The notes beneath the pieces are model-generated. The model had not been told where the DNA came from. It saw only the letters and a program-made list of their open reading frames with translations, and did no database searches. Source: an uncultured Balneola sp. (GTDB lineage Bacteria; Bacteroidota; Rhodothermia; Balneolales; Balneolaceae). From it: DNA of 64,000 bases. Shown here one piece after another: positions 17,985 to 26,839 of this stretch (position 1 is its first letter; each line of letters begins with the position of its first letter). The translations under genes were made by a program, and so were the position numbers. Where the stretch lies: the NCBI GenBank assembly GCA_902529365.1, contig CABZWK010000002.1:1-64000 (forward strand), written 5' to 3'.

Positions 17985-19202
17985 ATGAAAATATTAGTAA
18001 TAAATTGTGGAAGTTCTTCCATCAAATACCAACTCATCAACACTAAAGAGAAAACGACTCTTTGTAAAGGTTTGGTTGAGAGGATTGGGGCCGTTACGTC
18101 TATTATTCGTCACGAATTTGCCAAAGAAAAACCCGTAAAAAAATCAATCGCTTTAGAAAATCACTCAGCAGCCCTTTCCAAAATTATGGAATTACTAATG
18201 GAGGCTGACAATGAACATTTACATGATGTTAGTGAAATAGAAGCGGTAGGCCACCGGGTTGTTCATGGGGGTGAACTTTTTAAAGATTCCGTACTTATCG
18301 ATGAGGATGTAGAATCGGCGATTGAACAAGCATTTGATATTGCACCACTACACAATCCTCCAAACTTGCAAGGGATTAGAGCTGCAAAAAAGCTGTTGCC
18401 AAACGTTCCGCATGTTGCTGTTTTTGACACAGCATTTCATCACTCTATACCACAGCATGCATATTTATATGCCATTCCAAATCGGCTTTACAGGCGATAT
18501 AAAATACGTCGTTACGGATTTCATGGAACCTCTCATTATTATGTTTCAAGAGAGTACTTTAATGTATTGGGAAAGAAAAAAATGGGGTCCAAGTTAATCA
18601 CTTGTCATTTAGGAAATGGCGGGTCAATCACTGCTATAAAAGATGGAAATTCTTATGACACTTCTATGGGCTTTACTCCACTAGAAGGATTAGTAATGGG
18701 AACCAGAAGTGGGGATATAGATCCTTCCATTTTGTTTTTTTTAATTGAAAAAGAAGAATTATCCCTAGCAAACGTACACGCATTACTAAATAAGCATAGT
18801 GGATTACTTGGATTAAGTGGTTATGCTGGCGATATGCGAGATTTATTGGAAGAAGCTGAACAAGGTGATCGCAGGTGTACCGAAGCAGTAGATGTATTCT
18901 GTTACAGAGCTAAAAAGTATATTGGATCATATATGGCAGCTCTAAATGGAGGGGATGCCTTGATATTTACTGGTGGTATTGGTGAAAACTCAGCGATTAT
19001 AAGGCGAAAAATCGTAGAAAATCTAAGCTACCTGGGCTTGGAATTAGATGACAAAAAAAATGAGAAAGCAAAAGGCTTTTCAGCTATTCATGCGATTGAA
19101 TCCAAAGTAGAAATCTATGTGATTCCAACTAATGAAGAATTGGTGATTGCAATTGATGCCGCAAAAATAGCGATTGCCTCTCAACAAACTCCATGGGCGT
19201 AA
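17985..19202 (+). CDS. ackA: Acetate kinase
   Basis: AckA interconverts acetyl phosphate + ADP and acetate + ATP. MKILVINCGSSSIKYQL opens the ASKHA fold; GHRVVHGGE, HNPPNLQGI, FDTAFHHSIP, RRYGFHGTSHYYV, CHLGNGGSI, DTSMGFTPLEGLVMGTRSGD and FTGGIGENSA are all intact, including the catalytic Asp and Arg. Length 405 is normal. It begins four bases after the Nudix gene and overlaps the next gene, a caspase-like lipoprotein, by ten bases. Pta follows that gene, so the acetate branch is split by one unrelated-looking ORF. Confidence 0.95.
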   Translation: MKILVINCGSSSIKYQLINTKEKTTLCKGLVERIGAVTSIIRHEFAKEKPVKKSIALENHSAALSKIMELLMEADNEHLHDVSEIEAVGHRVVHGGELFKDSVLIDEDVESAIEQAFDIAPLHNPPNLQGIRAAKKLLPNVPHVAVFDTAFHHSIPQHAYLYAIPNRLYRRYKIRRYGFHGTSHYYVSREYFNVLGKKKMGSKLITCHLGNGGSITAIKDGNSYDTSMGFTPLEGLVMGTRSGDIDPSILFFLIEKEELSLANVHALLNKHSGLLGLSGYAGDMRDLLEEAEQGDRRCTEAVDVFCYRAKKYIGSYMAALNGGDALIFTGGIGENSAIIRRKIVENLSYLGLELDDKKNEKAKGFSAIHAIESKVEIYVIPTNEELVIAIDAAKIAIASQQTPWA

Positions 19203-20941
19203 TAAAGACATCATATACACTTGTATGCTTGGCTATCGGTCTATCCTTTAGCGCATGTACCAGTTCTAAGTGGACAATAGAGTCGACCCAAGCAATTGAT
19301 CGTACGGAATTTGATTTAGTAGAAGAAGATGTTTTCCTGGAAATGAGTCAAGTACCTAGTCCCAACAGGCCAGTATTAGTGTTTGATGTTTGGAATGTAG
19401 AGACCTATGATTACTCCATAAAGATTCAGAGTAATAGATATTTGCAACGCTACAGACCTTCTTTAGGCGCCGTATTTTTTGGTATTTTAGGGGCTACTGC
19501 TGCGTACTTGACAGCGGATATATTGTCACCTAATAGCACTGAACAATATATACTATATGGATTGGGCGCCTTAAGTTTAGTTACAGGTTTAGCGGGAGAT
19601 AGAAGTTGGGGTAAAGCTACATCAACTGGTGAACAAAGGCTATTGAAGCAAACCGGTGTAATTCAATTAAGTGATACACTTAGAGCAACTAAGCAGCCTA
19701 CTATGTCGCCAAGCTACACTATCTATAATGATCTTGAGGCAATAGCCATTCGAAATAATGTTACCTTCGATAAGAATAGCTATTTCATTAACTTATTAGA
19801 AGACATTAATCCCAGTAGTTTTTTGGTTCAAGAAAATCAAAGTATACGAATTGAACTTGAATTTAATGATAGCCTTTATTCTCAAACTATCCCTGTGGAA
19901 GACATTTTTGAGCGTTTTGTTGTAGTTGAAACAGAAGTTACGGCCTTGCGTCAAAATACAGACAATACCAACAATTCCATATTGACTGATTTAGCTAAGG
20001 GCAGTGAGTTGCTATTGCTGGGTGAATTGGAAAACTGGTATATTGTGCGTTATGGAATTGCTGAAACCTACATCTCAAAAAATGACTCCAAATTAATTTG
20101 GCGTCCAACTGATTATATTGACGAGTTGTCCATTATTACCCTTCCAAATGTACCCTTTGGAAATATAGATGTAGAACGCGAGATACCTGTACGATTGACC
20201 GAAAATAACCAAGCGGCGGCCTTTATCTTAAGCAACGAATATTATGGAGATAGTTTCCCTAACAAACGGTATGCAGAAAGGGATGCAAAGCTCTTAGAAG
20301 AGTATTTTATCAACAGTTTTGGATTGGGTTTTGATGGTATTCGAACCTCCATAAATACCTCAAGGATAGAGCAGTTTAGATATAATTGGGATGAATTTTT
20401 AAAACGTAATCGAGCCAATAAAAAACAACTTATATTATATTTAAATGGTTATGTTACAATAGATAAGATAGGTAATATAAATTATTTGTTAGGTGATGAG
20501 GCTTCAGGTATACATCAGAAAAACAGCCTAGTACTTGCCCATTTATTCCAAGATGCAATTGATGCGGGCTTTACCGAGCTTTTTATGATAGGAGATTTAA
20601 TCTTTGATAATGGAAATGAGACAAATACTGTCTCTAGGGCTAAGTATTACGATGCTTTCTATGCATTAAATTCTACTATGTTAGCTACTAGAGGAATTAA
20701 CTTTGGCCTGCTTTTTTCATCGGATGGTGGAAGCGATTCACAATTGTACACTAAGCATGCTATTGCTCAAAAGTATCACAGCATATTTAGTTATTATATA
20801 GCCGATGCGATAAAAAAAGGGAATTACACGTCTAATCAATTGCTTAATTATGTTCAAAGAAATGTGGACTATACCGCTCGTAGACTACACGATACACCCC
20901 AAAATGTTATATATTTTGGTAATGCAAATATTGAGTTCTAA
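19193..20941 (+). CDS. Lipoprotein with SH3-like and degenerate caspase-like domain
   Basis: Family not firmly recognised; the domains can be read. Residues 1-22 form a signal with lipobox-like FSAC (Cys 22). Two hydrophobic segments follow (91-112 and 118-134). Residues about 247-298 (VTALRQNT...WYIVRYGIAETYI) look like a bacterial SH3 domain. Residues about 340-580 follow the caspase/metacaspase order: AAFILSNEYY, RYAERDAKLLEEYF, ILYLNGYV (414-421), YLLGDEA, FMIGDLIFDNG (464-474), LLFSSDGGSDSQLY. Where active members have SGHG and DxC, this has NGYV and DLI, so Tyr 420 and Ile 470 seem to replace His and Cys. It is probably a non-catalytic envelope protein. It overlaps ackA by ten bases and precedes pta. 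Confidence 0.6.
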   Translation: MGVIKTSYTLVCLAIGLSFSACTSSKWTIESTQAIDRTEFDLVEEDVFLEMSQVPSPNRPVLVFDVWNVETYDYSIKIQSNRYLQRYRPSLGAVFFGILGATAAYLTADILSPNSTEQYILYGLGALSLVTGLAGDRSWGKATSTGEQRLLKQTGVIQLSDTLRATKQPTMSPSYTIYNDLEAIAIRNNVTFDKNSYFINLLEDINPSSFLVQENQSIRIELEFNDSLYSQTIPVEDIFERFVVVETEVTALRQNTDNTNNSILTDLAKGSELLLLGELENWYIVRYGIAETYISKNDSKLIWRPTDYIDELSIITLPNVPFGNIDVEREIPVRLTENNQAAAFILSNEYYGDSFPNKRYAERDAKLLEEYFINSFGLGFDGIRTSINTSRIEQFRYNWDEFLKRNRANKKQLILYLNGYVTIDKIGNINYLLGDEASGIHQKNSLVLAHLFQDAIDAGFTELFMIGDLIFDNGNETNTVSRAKYYDAFYALNSTMLATRGINFGLLFSSDGGSDSQLYTKHAIAQKYHSIFSYYIADAIKKGNYTSNQLLNYVQRNVDYTARRLHDTPQNVIYFGNANIEF

Positions 20942-21003
20942 TAGTTTGCAGTCACTTGAAGTGTAGTGCTAAAAACTAATTATATTGTTACATCAAAAAT
21001 GTA

Positions 21004-21013
21004 GTCCGCGGAC
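21004..21013. promoter_or_regulatory. GC-rich 10-bp palindrome upstream of pta
   Basis: GTCCGCGGAC is a perfect palindrome in an otherwise AT-rich 120-base gap, 48 bases before the pta ATG. It could be an operator, but there is only one copy and no known regulator match. Confidence 0.2.
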
Positions 21014-21061
21014 CCCAATCAAACCGAAAAATCAATTAATTTATCTGGTAAATACATAGTT

Positions 21062-22099
21062 ATGAATTTCACCGATTTGCTACGTGATAAGGCAAAAGGC
21101 AGTCAATCAAAGATAGTATTAGCCCGATCTTCAGATGCAAGAGTTCAACAAGCGGCTAATTTACTTGTGGAACTAAAAATAGGTGAAGTTTATTTGGTTC
21201 GGAATCGTAGTAAGAGGGGACGATATTCTTTTAATAGCTCCGAAGTAGGTAATGATCGAAAGGCGGTTGCATCAACACGAGGGAATGATGGGTCGATTGA
21301 GCTAAACTCAAAAATTCATTGGATCGATCCATGGGAAGATTCACGTCGAGAAGAATTCGCAGACTTTCTTTATGAGAAAAGAAAAAATAAGGGATGGAAT
21401 CGTGAACGCTGCGAAAAAACCATTTTAGATCCACTTTATTTCACAGGTTGTCTGTTAGCAATGGGGTATATGGATGTAGGTGTGGCAGGTTCGGTTTCAA
21501 CAACGGGAGATGTGCTGCGGGCGGCCATTCATACCATTGGTCTTAGATCTGGTTCAACCACCATTTCAAGTAGTTTTATCATGGAATTAACTACTGGTGA
21601 GGTAGTGAGTTTTGGAGATTGTGCGGTTATACCTATGCCAAATGCGGAACAATTAGCCACAATAGCACATGATTCAGCTATGATATATTACTCTATAACT
21701 GGTGTAGAACCTAAGATTGCTTTGTTGTCATTTTCTACTAATGGCAGTGCCGATCATGAACGTGTAGATGTCCCTAGAGATGCTCTAAAGGTGTATATAG
21801 AACAGGGCGGTGACTTTGAAATTGATGGTGAATTGCAGTTTGATGCAGCCTGGGATGCCGCTGTTGCGAGTCGCAAAGCCCCGGATAGTATGGTAGCAGG
21901 GCAGGCGAACGTCTTTGTGTTTCCAAGTTTAGAGGCCGGTAATATAGGCTACAAAATGGTGGAGAGGTTAGCTGGCGCAAGTGCAACTGGGCCAATTATT
22001 CAAGGGCTAAATAAACCCATGTTGGATCTCTCTAGAGGTTGTGATGCCAATGATATAGTTAACACCGCATGTGTGGGTGTATTAATGACAAAAAACTGA
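21062..22099 (+). CDS. pta: Phosphate acetyltransferase
   Basis: Pta interconverts acetyl-CoA + phosphate and acetyl phosphate + CoA, feeding AckA. The 345-residue protein is the single-domain PTA/PTB form: ARSSDARVQQAANLL near the start, GCLLAMGYMDVGVAGS, STTGDVLRAAIHTIGL, ALLSFSTNGSA, GELQFDAAWDAAVA, and NVFVFPSLEAGNIGYKMVERLAGASATGP in two blocks (VFPSLEAGNIGYK, ERLAGASATGPIIQGLNKP). A stretch of residues 55-90 (rich in charged and Ser/Asn) looks like a lineage insertion. Upstream lies a 120-base gap with a palindrome, so it may have its own promoter. ManA begins four bases after its stop. Confidence 0.9.
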   Translation: MNFTDLLRDKAKGSQSKIVLARSSDARVQQAANLLVELKIGEVYLVRNRSKRGRYSFNSSEVGNDRKAVASTRGNDGSIELNSKIHWIDPWEDSRREEFADFLYEKRKNKGWNRERCEKTILDPLYFTGCLLAMGYMDVGVAGSVSTTGDVLRAAIHTIGLRSGSTTISSSFIMELTTGEVVSFGDCAVIPMPNAEQLATIAHDSAMIYYSITGVEPKIALLSFSTNGSADHERVDVPRDALKVYIEQGGDFEIDGELQFDAAWDAAVASRKAPDSMVAGQANVFVFPSLEAGNIGYKMVERLAGASATGPIIQGLNKPMLDLSRGCDANDIVNTACVGVLMTKN

Positions 22100-22103
22100 C
22101 GTT

Positions 22104-23078
22104 ATGGAACATCTTTATCCACTTATTTTTGAACCCATCATAAAGGAAAAGTTATGGGGAGGTAAAAGCCTGCATGAGGTCTTAGCTAAGCCACGTACCG
22201 GTGATTATGATGGGGAATCCTGGGAATTATCTGGAGTTCCTGGAAATATTTCAATCGTTCGTAACGGCCCACAAACCGGTAAAAGTCTGACCCAACTCAT
22301 CGAGCAATTCAAAGGCGATTTGGTTGGTGATCACGTGTACAAAAAGCACGGTAACAAGTTTCCTCTGTTATTTAAATTTATTGATGCCCAGCAAGATTTA
22401 TCTATACAAGTACACCCAAATGATGAATTGGCTCAGAAACGTCACAATAGTTTTGGCAAAACAGAAATGTGGTATGTGATCGATGCAGATCCGGATGCCA
22501 GTCTTATTGTTGGATTTAATAAACAAATAAATGCTCATCAATATATGGAATGCGTTCAGGGCAATAAGCTCATGAGTGTACTAAACCGGGAGAAGGTACA
22601 ACCCCATGACGTGTTTTTTATTCCTGCTGGTCGGATACACACTATTGGGAAGGGTTTATTAATTGCCGAGATACAACAAACATCGGATATTACTTATAGA
22701 ATACATGATTTTGACCGGGTCGATGCGAATGGGAATAAGCGAGAATTACACAGCGAATTAGCTGTTGAAGCCATAGATTTTTCCATCCCCGATTTTTACA
22801 AGACTAGCTATGATCTTGAAGCGGGAGAGAAGCTTATTGGAGCTTCAGATTATTTTGTAACCATAAGGCGGTTCATTAATGAAACCACCACTTTAGAATT
22901 TGGTCATTCTTCTTGCACCGTTCTCATGTGTATAGAGGGAAGTCTTGAGGTATCCCTTTTTGAGGAGCTACCTACTATTTCAAAAGGCGACACTGTTCTT
23001 ATACCAAACTGTATTGAAGAATTTACATTGAGACCGGAAGGCAATAGTATTTTATTAGAAATTAGAATACCCGACTAA
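22104..23078 (+). CDS. manA: Mannose-6-phosphate isomerase, class I
   Basis: A cupin-type zinc enzyme interconverting mannose-6-phosphate and fructose-6-phosphate. LYPLIFEPIIKEKLWGG opens the protein, followed by SWELSGVPG, FKFIDAQQDLSIQVHPND (zinc-binding His), GKTEMWYVI, FFIPAGRIHTIGKGLLIAE and QTSDITYRIHDFDRVD. Length 324 fits the short Firmicutes/Bacteroidetes type. It is four bases downstream of pta, so the two are likely co-transcribed. The zinc ligands (Gln/His of QVHPND, Glu of KTEMW, His of RIHTIG) are present. Confidence 0.92.
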   Translation: MEHLYPLIFEPIIKEKLWGGKSLHEVLAKPRTGDYDGESWELSGVPGNISIVRNGPQTGKSLTQLIEQFKGDLVGDHVYKKHGNKFPLLFKFIDAQQDLSIQVHPNDELAQKRHNSFGKTEMWYVIDADPDASLIVGFNKQINAHQYMECVQGNKLMSVLNREKVQPHDVFFIPAGRIHTIGKGLLIAEIQQTSDITYRIHDFDRVDANGNKRELHSELAVEAIDFSIPDFYKTSYDLEAGEKLIGASDYFVTIRRFINETTTLEFGHSSCTVLMCIEGSLEVSLFEELPTISKGDTVLIPNCIEEFTLRPEGNSILLEIRIPD

Positions 23079-23120
23079 CGGTAGTTTCTTAACGAGCTGA
23101 TAGAGAAACTCAATAGGAAA

Positions 23121-23153
23121 AACTAACAATTAGCCAGGCAATTAGTTATTTTT
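23121..23153 (+). terminator. Candidate terminator after manA
   Basis: AACTAA (23121-23126) pairs with TTAGTT (23142-23147); the 15-base loop contains a short GCC/GGC pairing, and the stem is followed by ATTTTT (23148-23153). The AT-rich stem is weak, but its position between manA and the suf operon fits termination. Confidence 0.4.
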
Positions 23154-23176
23154 AGAGCTGTTCTAAATAAGCTTCT

Positions 23177-23182
23177 TATAAT
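23177..23182 (+). promoter_or_regulatory. Possible -10 element for the suf operon
   Basis: TATAAT at 23177-23182 lies about 60 bases before the sufB ATG and just downstream of the candidate manA terminator. No convincing TTGACA is at the usual distance, so this is a weak call. Confidence 0.2.
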
Positions 23183-23242
23183 GAACGGAAGCAGGAATGC
23201 TTAGGTTTAGCAGGTAACATTAATTCATCAAAATAGTATAAT

Positions 23243-24688
23243 ATGAGTGAAGAAACCAAGGCCTTAGAGTCTATGATTGGTGAAGAGTATAAATATGGAT
23301 TCACAACCGACGTAGAATACGAAGATTTTCCAAAAGGTATAAGTGAAGACATAATACGTGAACTCTCTAGCAGAAAAGAAGAACCTGAATGGATGCTTGA
23401 ATTCCGCTTGAAATCATACCATGCTTGGTTAGAGATGGAAGAGCCAGAATGGTTCAATGCCACTTACACGAAACCTGATTTTGAGAACTTACTCTATTAC
23501 TCAGCGCCCAAAAAAAGGCCTACTCTTGACAGTCTAGACGATGTGGATCCCAATATAAGAGAGACCTACGAAAAATTAGGTATTCCTTTAGAAGAACAAA
23601 AAATGTTGGCTGGTGTGGCAGTCGATGCGGTATTTGATAGCATTTCGGTATTTACCTCGTTTAAAGAAAAATTGGCTGAAGCAGGAGTTATTTTTTGCTC
23701 TATCTCTGAAGCGATTAAAGAACACCCAGACTTAGTGAAGAAGTATATTGGCTCAGTTATACCAGCACGCGACAATTTCTATGCAGCCCTAAATTCTGCA
23801 GTCTTCTCGGATGGATCTTTTTGCTATATCCCAAAAAATACGGCATGTCCGATGGAGTTATCTACGTATTTTCGTATTAATAATATGGAATCTGGTCAGT
23901 TTGAGCGTACGCTAATTATTGCGGAAGAAGGAGCGAGTGTTAGTTATTTGGAAGGGTGTACTGCTCCTATGTATGATGAGAATCAATTGCATGCTGCTGT
24001 TGTAGAATTAATCGCTTTAGATCATGCCGACATCAAATATTCAACTATACAAAATTGGTATTCTGGGGACGAAAATGGAAAGGGTGGAATCTACAATTTT
24101 GTAACTAAAAGAGGGATTTGTAAAGGAGATCATAGTAAAATTTCATGGACCCAATTAGAAACTGGGTCTGCGGTAACACTTAAGTATCCATCGGTAATTT
24201 TACAAGGTGATCACTCAATCGGGGAGTTTTATTCCGTGGCGGTTACTACCAAAAAACAACAAGCAGATACTGGAACTAAAATGATTCATTTGGGTAAGAA
24301 TACCCGCAGTACTATCATATCAAAGGGTATTTCAGCTGGTGAGTCCAATAATAGTTACCGTGGTGAAGTAAAAATTGGCAAAAAAGCTACAGGATCGAAA
24401 AACTATTCAGTCTGTGATTCCATGCTTATTGGTCAAAGTTGCGGTGCTCATACATTCCCTTACATTTCATCTGAAAATGCGAGTAGTAGTGTTGAACATG
24501 AGGCTACGACTTCGAGAGTTGGAGAGGAGCAGATTTTTTACTTAATGCAACGAGGCATCAGTGAACAAGATGCGATTTCCATGATTATTAACGGTTTTGT
24601 TAAAGACGTCTTAAAAGAATTGCCTCTTGAATTTGCAGTCGAGGCTAATAAGCTGTTAGATATCAAATTAGAAGGCAGCGTTGGATAA
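23243..24688 (+). CDS. sufB: Fe-S cluster assembly protein SufB
   Basis: SufB is the scaffold of the SufBCD complex, which assembles [Fe-S] clusters using sulfur from SufS. The 481-residue product has the expected N-terminus ([20 protein letters not shown]), the beta-helix core with [35 protein letters not shown], and the C-terminal [19 protein letters not shown] followed by [18 protein letters not shown]. It is the first gene of the operon sufB-sufC-sufD-sufS-nfu-sufA. A 164-base gap precedes it, with a candidate terminator and -10 element. I see no linked iscR or sufR regulator. Confidence 0.95.
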   Translation: MSEETKALESMIGEEYKYGFTTDVEYEDFPKGISEDIIRELSSRKEEPEWMLEFRLKSYHAWLEMEEPEWFNATYTKPDFENLLYYSAPKKRPTLDSLDDVDPNIRETYEKLGIPLEEQKMLAGVAVDAVFDSISVFTSFKEKLAEAGVIFCSISEAIKEHPDLVKKYIGSVIPARDNFYAALNSAVFSDGSFCYIPKNTACPMELSTYFRINNMESGQFERTLIIAEEGASVSYLEGCTAPMYDENQLHAAVVELIALDHADIKYSTIQNWYSGDENGKGGIYNFVTKRGICKGDHSKISWTQLETGSAVTLKYPSVILQGDHSIGEFYSVAVTTKKQQADTGTKMIHLGKNTRSTIISKGISAGESNNSYRGEVKIGKKATGSKNYSVCDSMLIGQSCGAHTFPYISSENASSSVEHEATTSRVGEEQIFYLMQRGISEQDAISMIINGFVKDVLKELPLEFAVEANKLLDIKLEGSVG

Positions 24689-24732
24689 CCTACCATCAAG
24701 CCCATAAATAGTAATAATTAAATCATAGTATA

Positions 24733-25488
24733 GTGTTAGAAATTAGAAACCTACATGCCATTGTAGAAGGCGAAGAACTTGAAATTTTAAAAGGTGTTAA
24801 TTTAAAAGTTAACAAAGGTGAGATCCACGCCATTATGGGGCCAAATGGAAGTGGAAAAAGTACTCTTTCCAAAGTAGTTTCAGGACACCCAGAATACGAA
24901 GTAACGGAAGGAACCATTTCGTTTGAGGGACAGGATATTACTGAAATGGATGCCGATGAGCGAGCCCATTTGGGATTATTTTTAGCCTTTCAGTATCCAG
25001 TTGAGGTACCAGGCATAACCAATAAAACCTTGCTCAGAGAAGCTTACAACACCATTGCTCGTGCTAACGAACGTGAGGAGTTGGACCCTCTAGAATTTGA
25101 GGATTATCTAGTATCTAAATTAGAAATCATTGAAATGAAAGATGAATTTCTAAATCGTTCTATTAATACAGGTTTTTCGGGTGGTGAAAAGAAAAAAAAT
25201 GAAATATTTCAAATGGCTGTATTAAACCCACGCCTCTCATTTCTAGATGAAACCGATTCGGGATTAGATATTGACGCACTAAAAGTCGTATCTGACGGTG
25301 TCAACAAGATTGCAACTCCAGAAAATGCAATTGTCATGATTACCCATTATCAGCGACTGTTGAATTACATAAAACCAGATTTTGTGCACGTAATGATGAA
25401 TGGCAAAATTGTTAAGTCTGGAGATATTTCGTTAGCTGAAGAATTGGAAGCCAACGGATATGATCAGATGCAAAAAGAATTAGCCTAA
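24733..25488 (+). CDS. sufC: Fe-S cluster assembly ATPase SufC
   Basis: SufC is the ABC-type ATPase of SufBCD. Walker A GPNGSGKST (about 37-45), the Q loop FLAFQYPVEVPG, signature SGGEKKKNEIFQM, Walker B LSFLDETDSGLD and MITHYQRLL are all present. The start is GTG at 24733: an in-frame stop at 24712 with no ATG between forces it, and MLEIRNLHA is the standard SufC N-terminus. Length is 251 residues. It sits 44 bases after sufB. No Shine-Dalgarno is visible, as in most genes here. Confidence 0.95.
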   Translation: MLEIRNLHAIVEGEELEILKGVNLKVNKGEIHAIMGPNGSGKSTLSKVVSGHPEYEVTEGTISFEGQDITEMDADERAHLGLFLAFQYPVEVPGITNKTLLREAYNTIARANEREELDPLEFEDYLVSKLEIIEMKDEFLNRSINTGFSGGEKKKNEIFQMAVLNPRLSFLDETDSGLDIDALKVVSDGVNKIATPENAIVMITHYQRLLNYIKPDFVHVMMNGKIVKSGDISLAEELEANGYDQMQKELA

Positions 25489-25504
25489 ATAGGAGATGGT
25501 ATAA

Positions 25505-26800
25505 ATGAGTAGTGTAAGTACAAAAGAATTAATTCATGCCTACGTACAATTACCAGGAGTACTTCGTCAGAATTTCAAAGAGCTGAGATCACAGGCTAAA
25601 GATAACCTAGATAACTGCGCATTCCCTACTAAAAAGGATGAAGAATGGCGCTTTACGGATCTCAAGTCCATCACAATGAATAAATTTGAATCGGTAGACA
25701 CCGGTGAAGCTCATATTGACCTTGAGTTGGACGAATACCACTTACCGGAATCTATGAATTCAAGATTGGTATTTATTGATGGTAACTACAGTCCGTTACA
25801 CTCTGCCATTGAAGGGATGCCAGATGGAGTAATTGTAGGTAATATTAATGACTTCCCAGAACATGAGCAGCTTCGCTCACACTTAGGGACAATGACCAAC
25901 TACGAAGATGATGTATTTGTCCCTCTGAATGATGTCAATTTTCAAGATGGAACATTCATTTATATACCCAAGGAAACGGTTATTGAGCAACCCATCCATA
26001 TTCTGAATGTATTTACCAATCTAAATAATTCACATTTTGTGACACCCCGAGTATTATTTGTGGGAGAGATGTATTCAAAGGCGACCATTATTGAAGAGCA
26101 TATCGGCCTTTCGGACAATGTATATTTGAATGTTCCTGTCAATGAGTTTAGGCTCTATAGCGGGGCTCACGTTCACCACGCACGTATACAGCGTGACAGC
26201 AAAAATGCGTCACACATATCACGACCTGTCGCTATGTTAGATGCGCATGCAGAATACCATTCATACACTATTTGCTTGGGTTCTAAATTATTCCGTAATG
26301 AACCCAGAGTTATTCAGAACGCCGAAGAGGTGGACTTCACTGTTGATGGTTTAGTGCTTATTGATGGAAAGCAAATTGCAGATACGCATTCAATCATGGA
26401 TCACCGATTTTCTCATGGAAACTCACATCAGTTACACAAAGTGGTAGTTAACGATCAGGCCCACTCAATCTTTAATGGTAAAATCTTTGTGGCAAAAGAT
26501 GCACAAAAGATAGACTCCTTTCAAGAAAACAGAAATCTACTCATTTCTGACACAGGTAAAGTAAATACTAAACCACAACTTGAAATATTTGCTGATGATG
26601 TGCGGTGCTCTCATGGTGCGACTATAGGTCAATTACAAGATGAAGAGGTGTTTTACTTGCAGAGTAGAGGGCTTACTGAGCAAAAAAGTAGGGAACTACT
26701 GGTTTACGCATTTGCTCTTGAATCGGTTGAGAGCATGGCGGTAAAATCAGTAGAAGAATTATTATTAAAAGAAGTAATCGCCTATACCAACAGAGATTAA
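25505..26800 (+). CDS. sufD: Fe-S cluster assembly protein SufD
   Basis: SufD pairs with SufB in the SufBC2D scaffold. The 431-residue protein has KKDEEWRFTDLKSI near residue 40, a beta-helix core with FIYIPKETVIEQPIHIL, FRLYSGAHVHHARIQRD, and the conserved KIFVAKDAQKIDSFQENRNLL with DVRCSHGATIGQLQDEEVFYL near the end. AGGAGATG upstream of the ATG at 25505 is one of the better ribosome binding sites in the window. It starts 16 bases after sufC. Confidence 0.94.
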   Translation: MSSVSTKELIHAYVQLPGVLRQNFKELRSQAKDNLDNCAFPTKKDEEWRFTDLKSITMNKFESVDTGEAHIDLELDEYHLPESMNSRLVFIDGNYSPLHSAIEGMPDGVIVGNINDFPEHEQLRSHLGTMTNYEDDVFVPLNDVNFQDGTFIYIPKETVIEQPIHILNVFTNLNNSHFVTPRVLFVGEMYSKATIIEEHIGLSDNVYLNVPVNEFRLYSGAHVHHARIQRDSKNASHISRPVAMLDAHAEYHSYTICLGSKLFRNEPRVIQNAEEVDFTVDGLVLIDGKQIADTHSIMDHRFSHGNSHQLHKVVVNDQAHSIFNGKIFVAKDAQKIDSFQENRNLLISDTGKVNTKPQLEIFADDVRCSHGATIGQLQDEEVFYLQSRGLTEQKSRELLVYAFALESVESMAVKSVEELLLKEVIAYTNRD

Positions 26801-26839
26801 ATGGTAGGATAGACGATTGTACAGATACAAAAGGTAACG

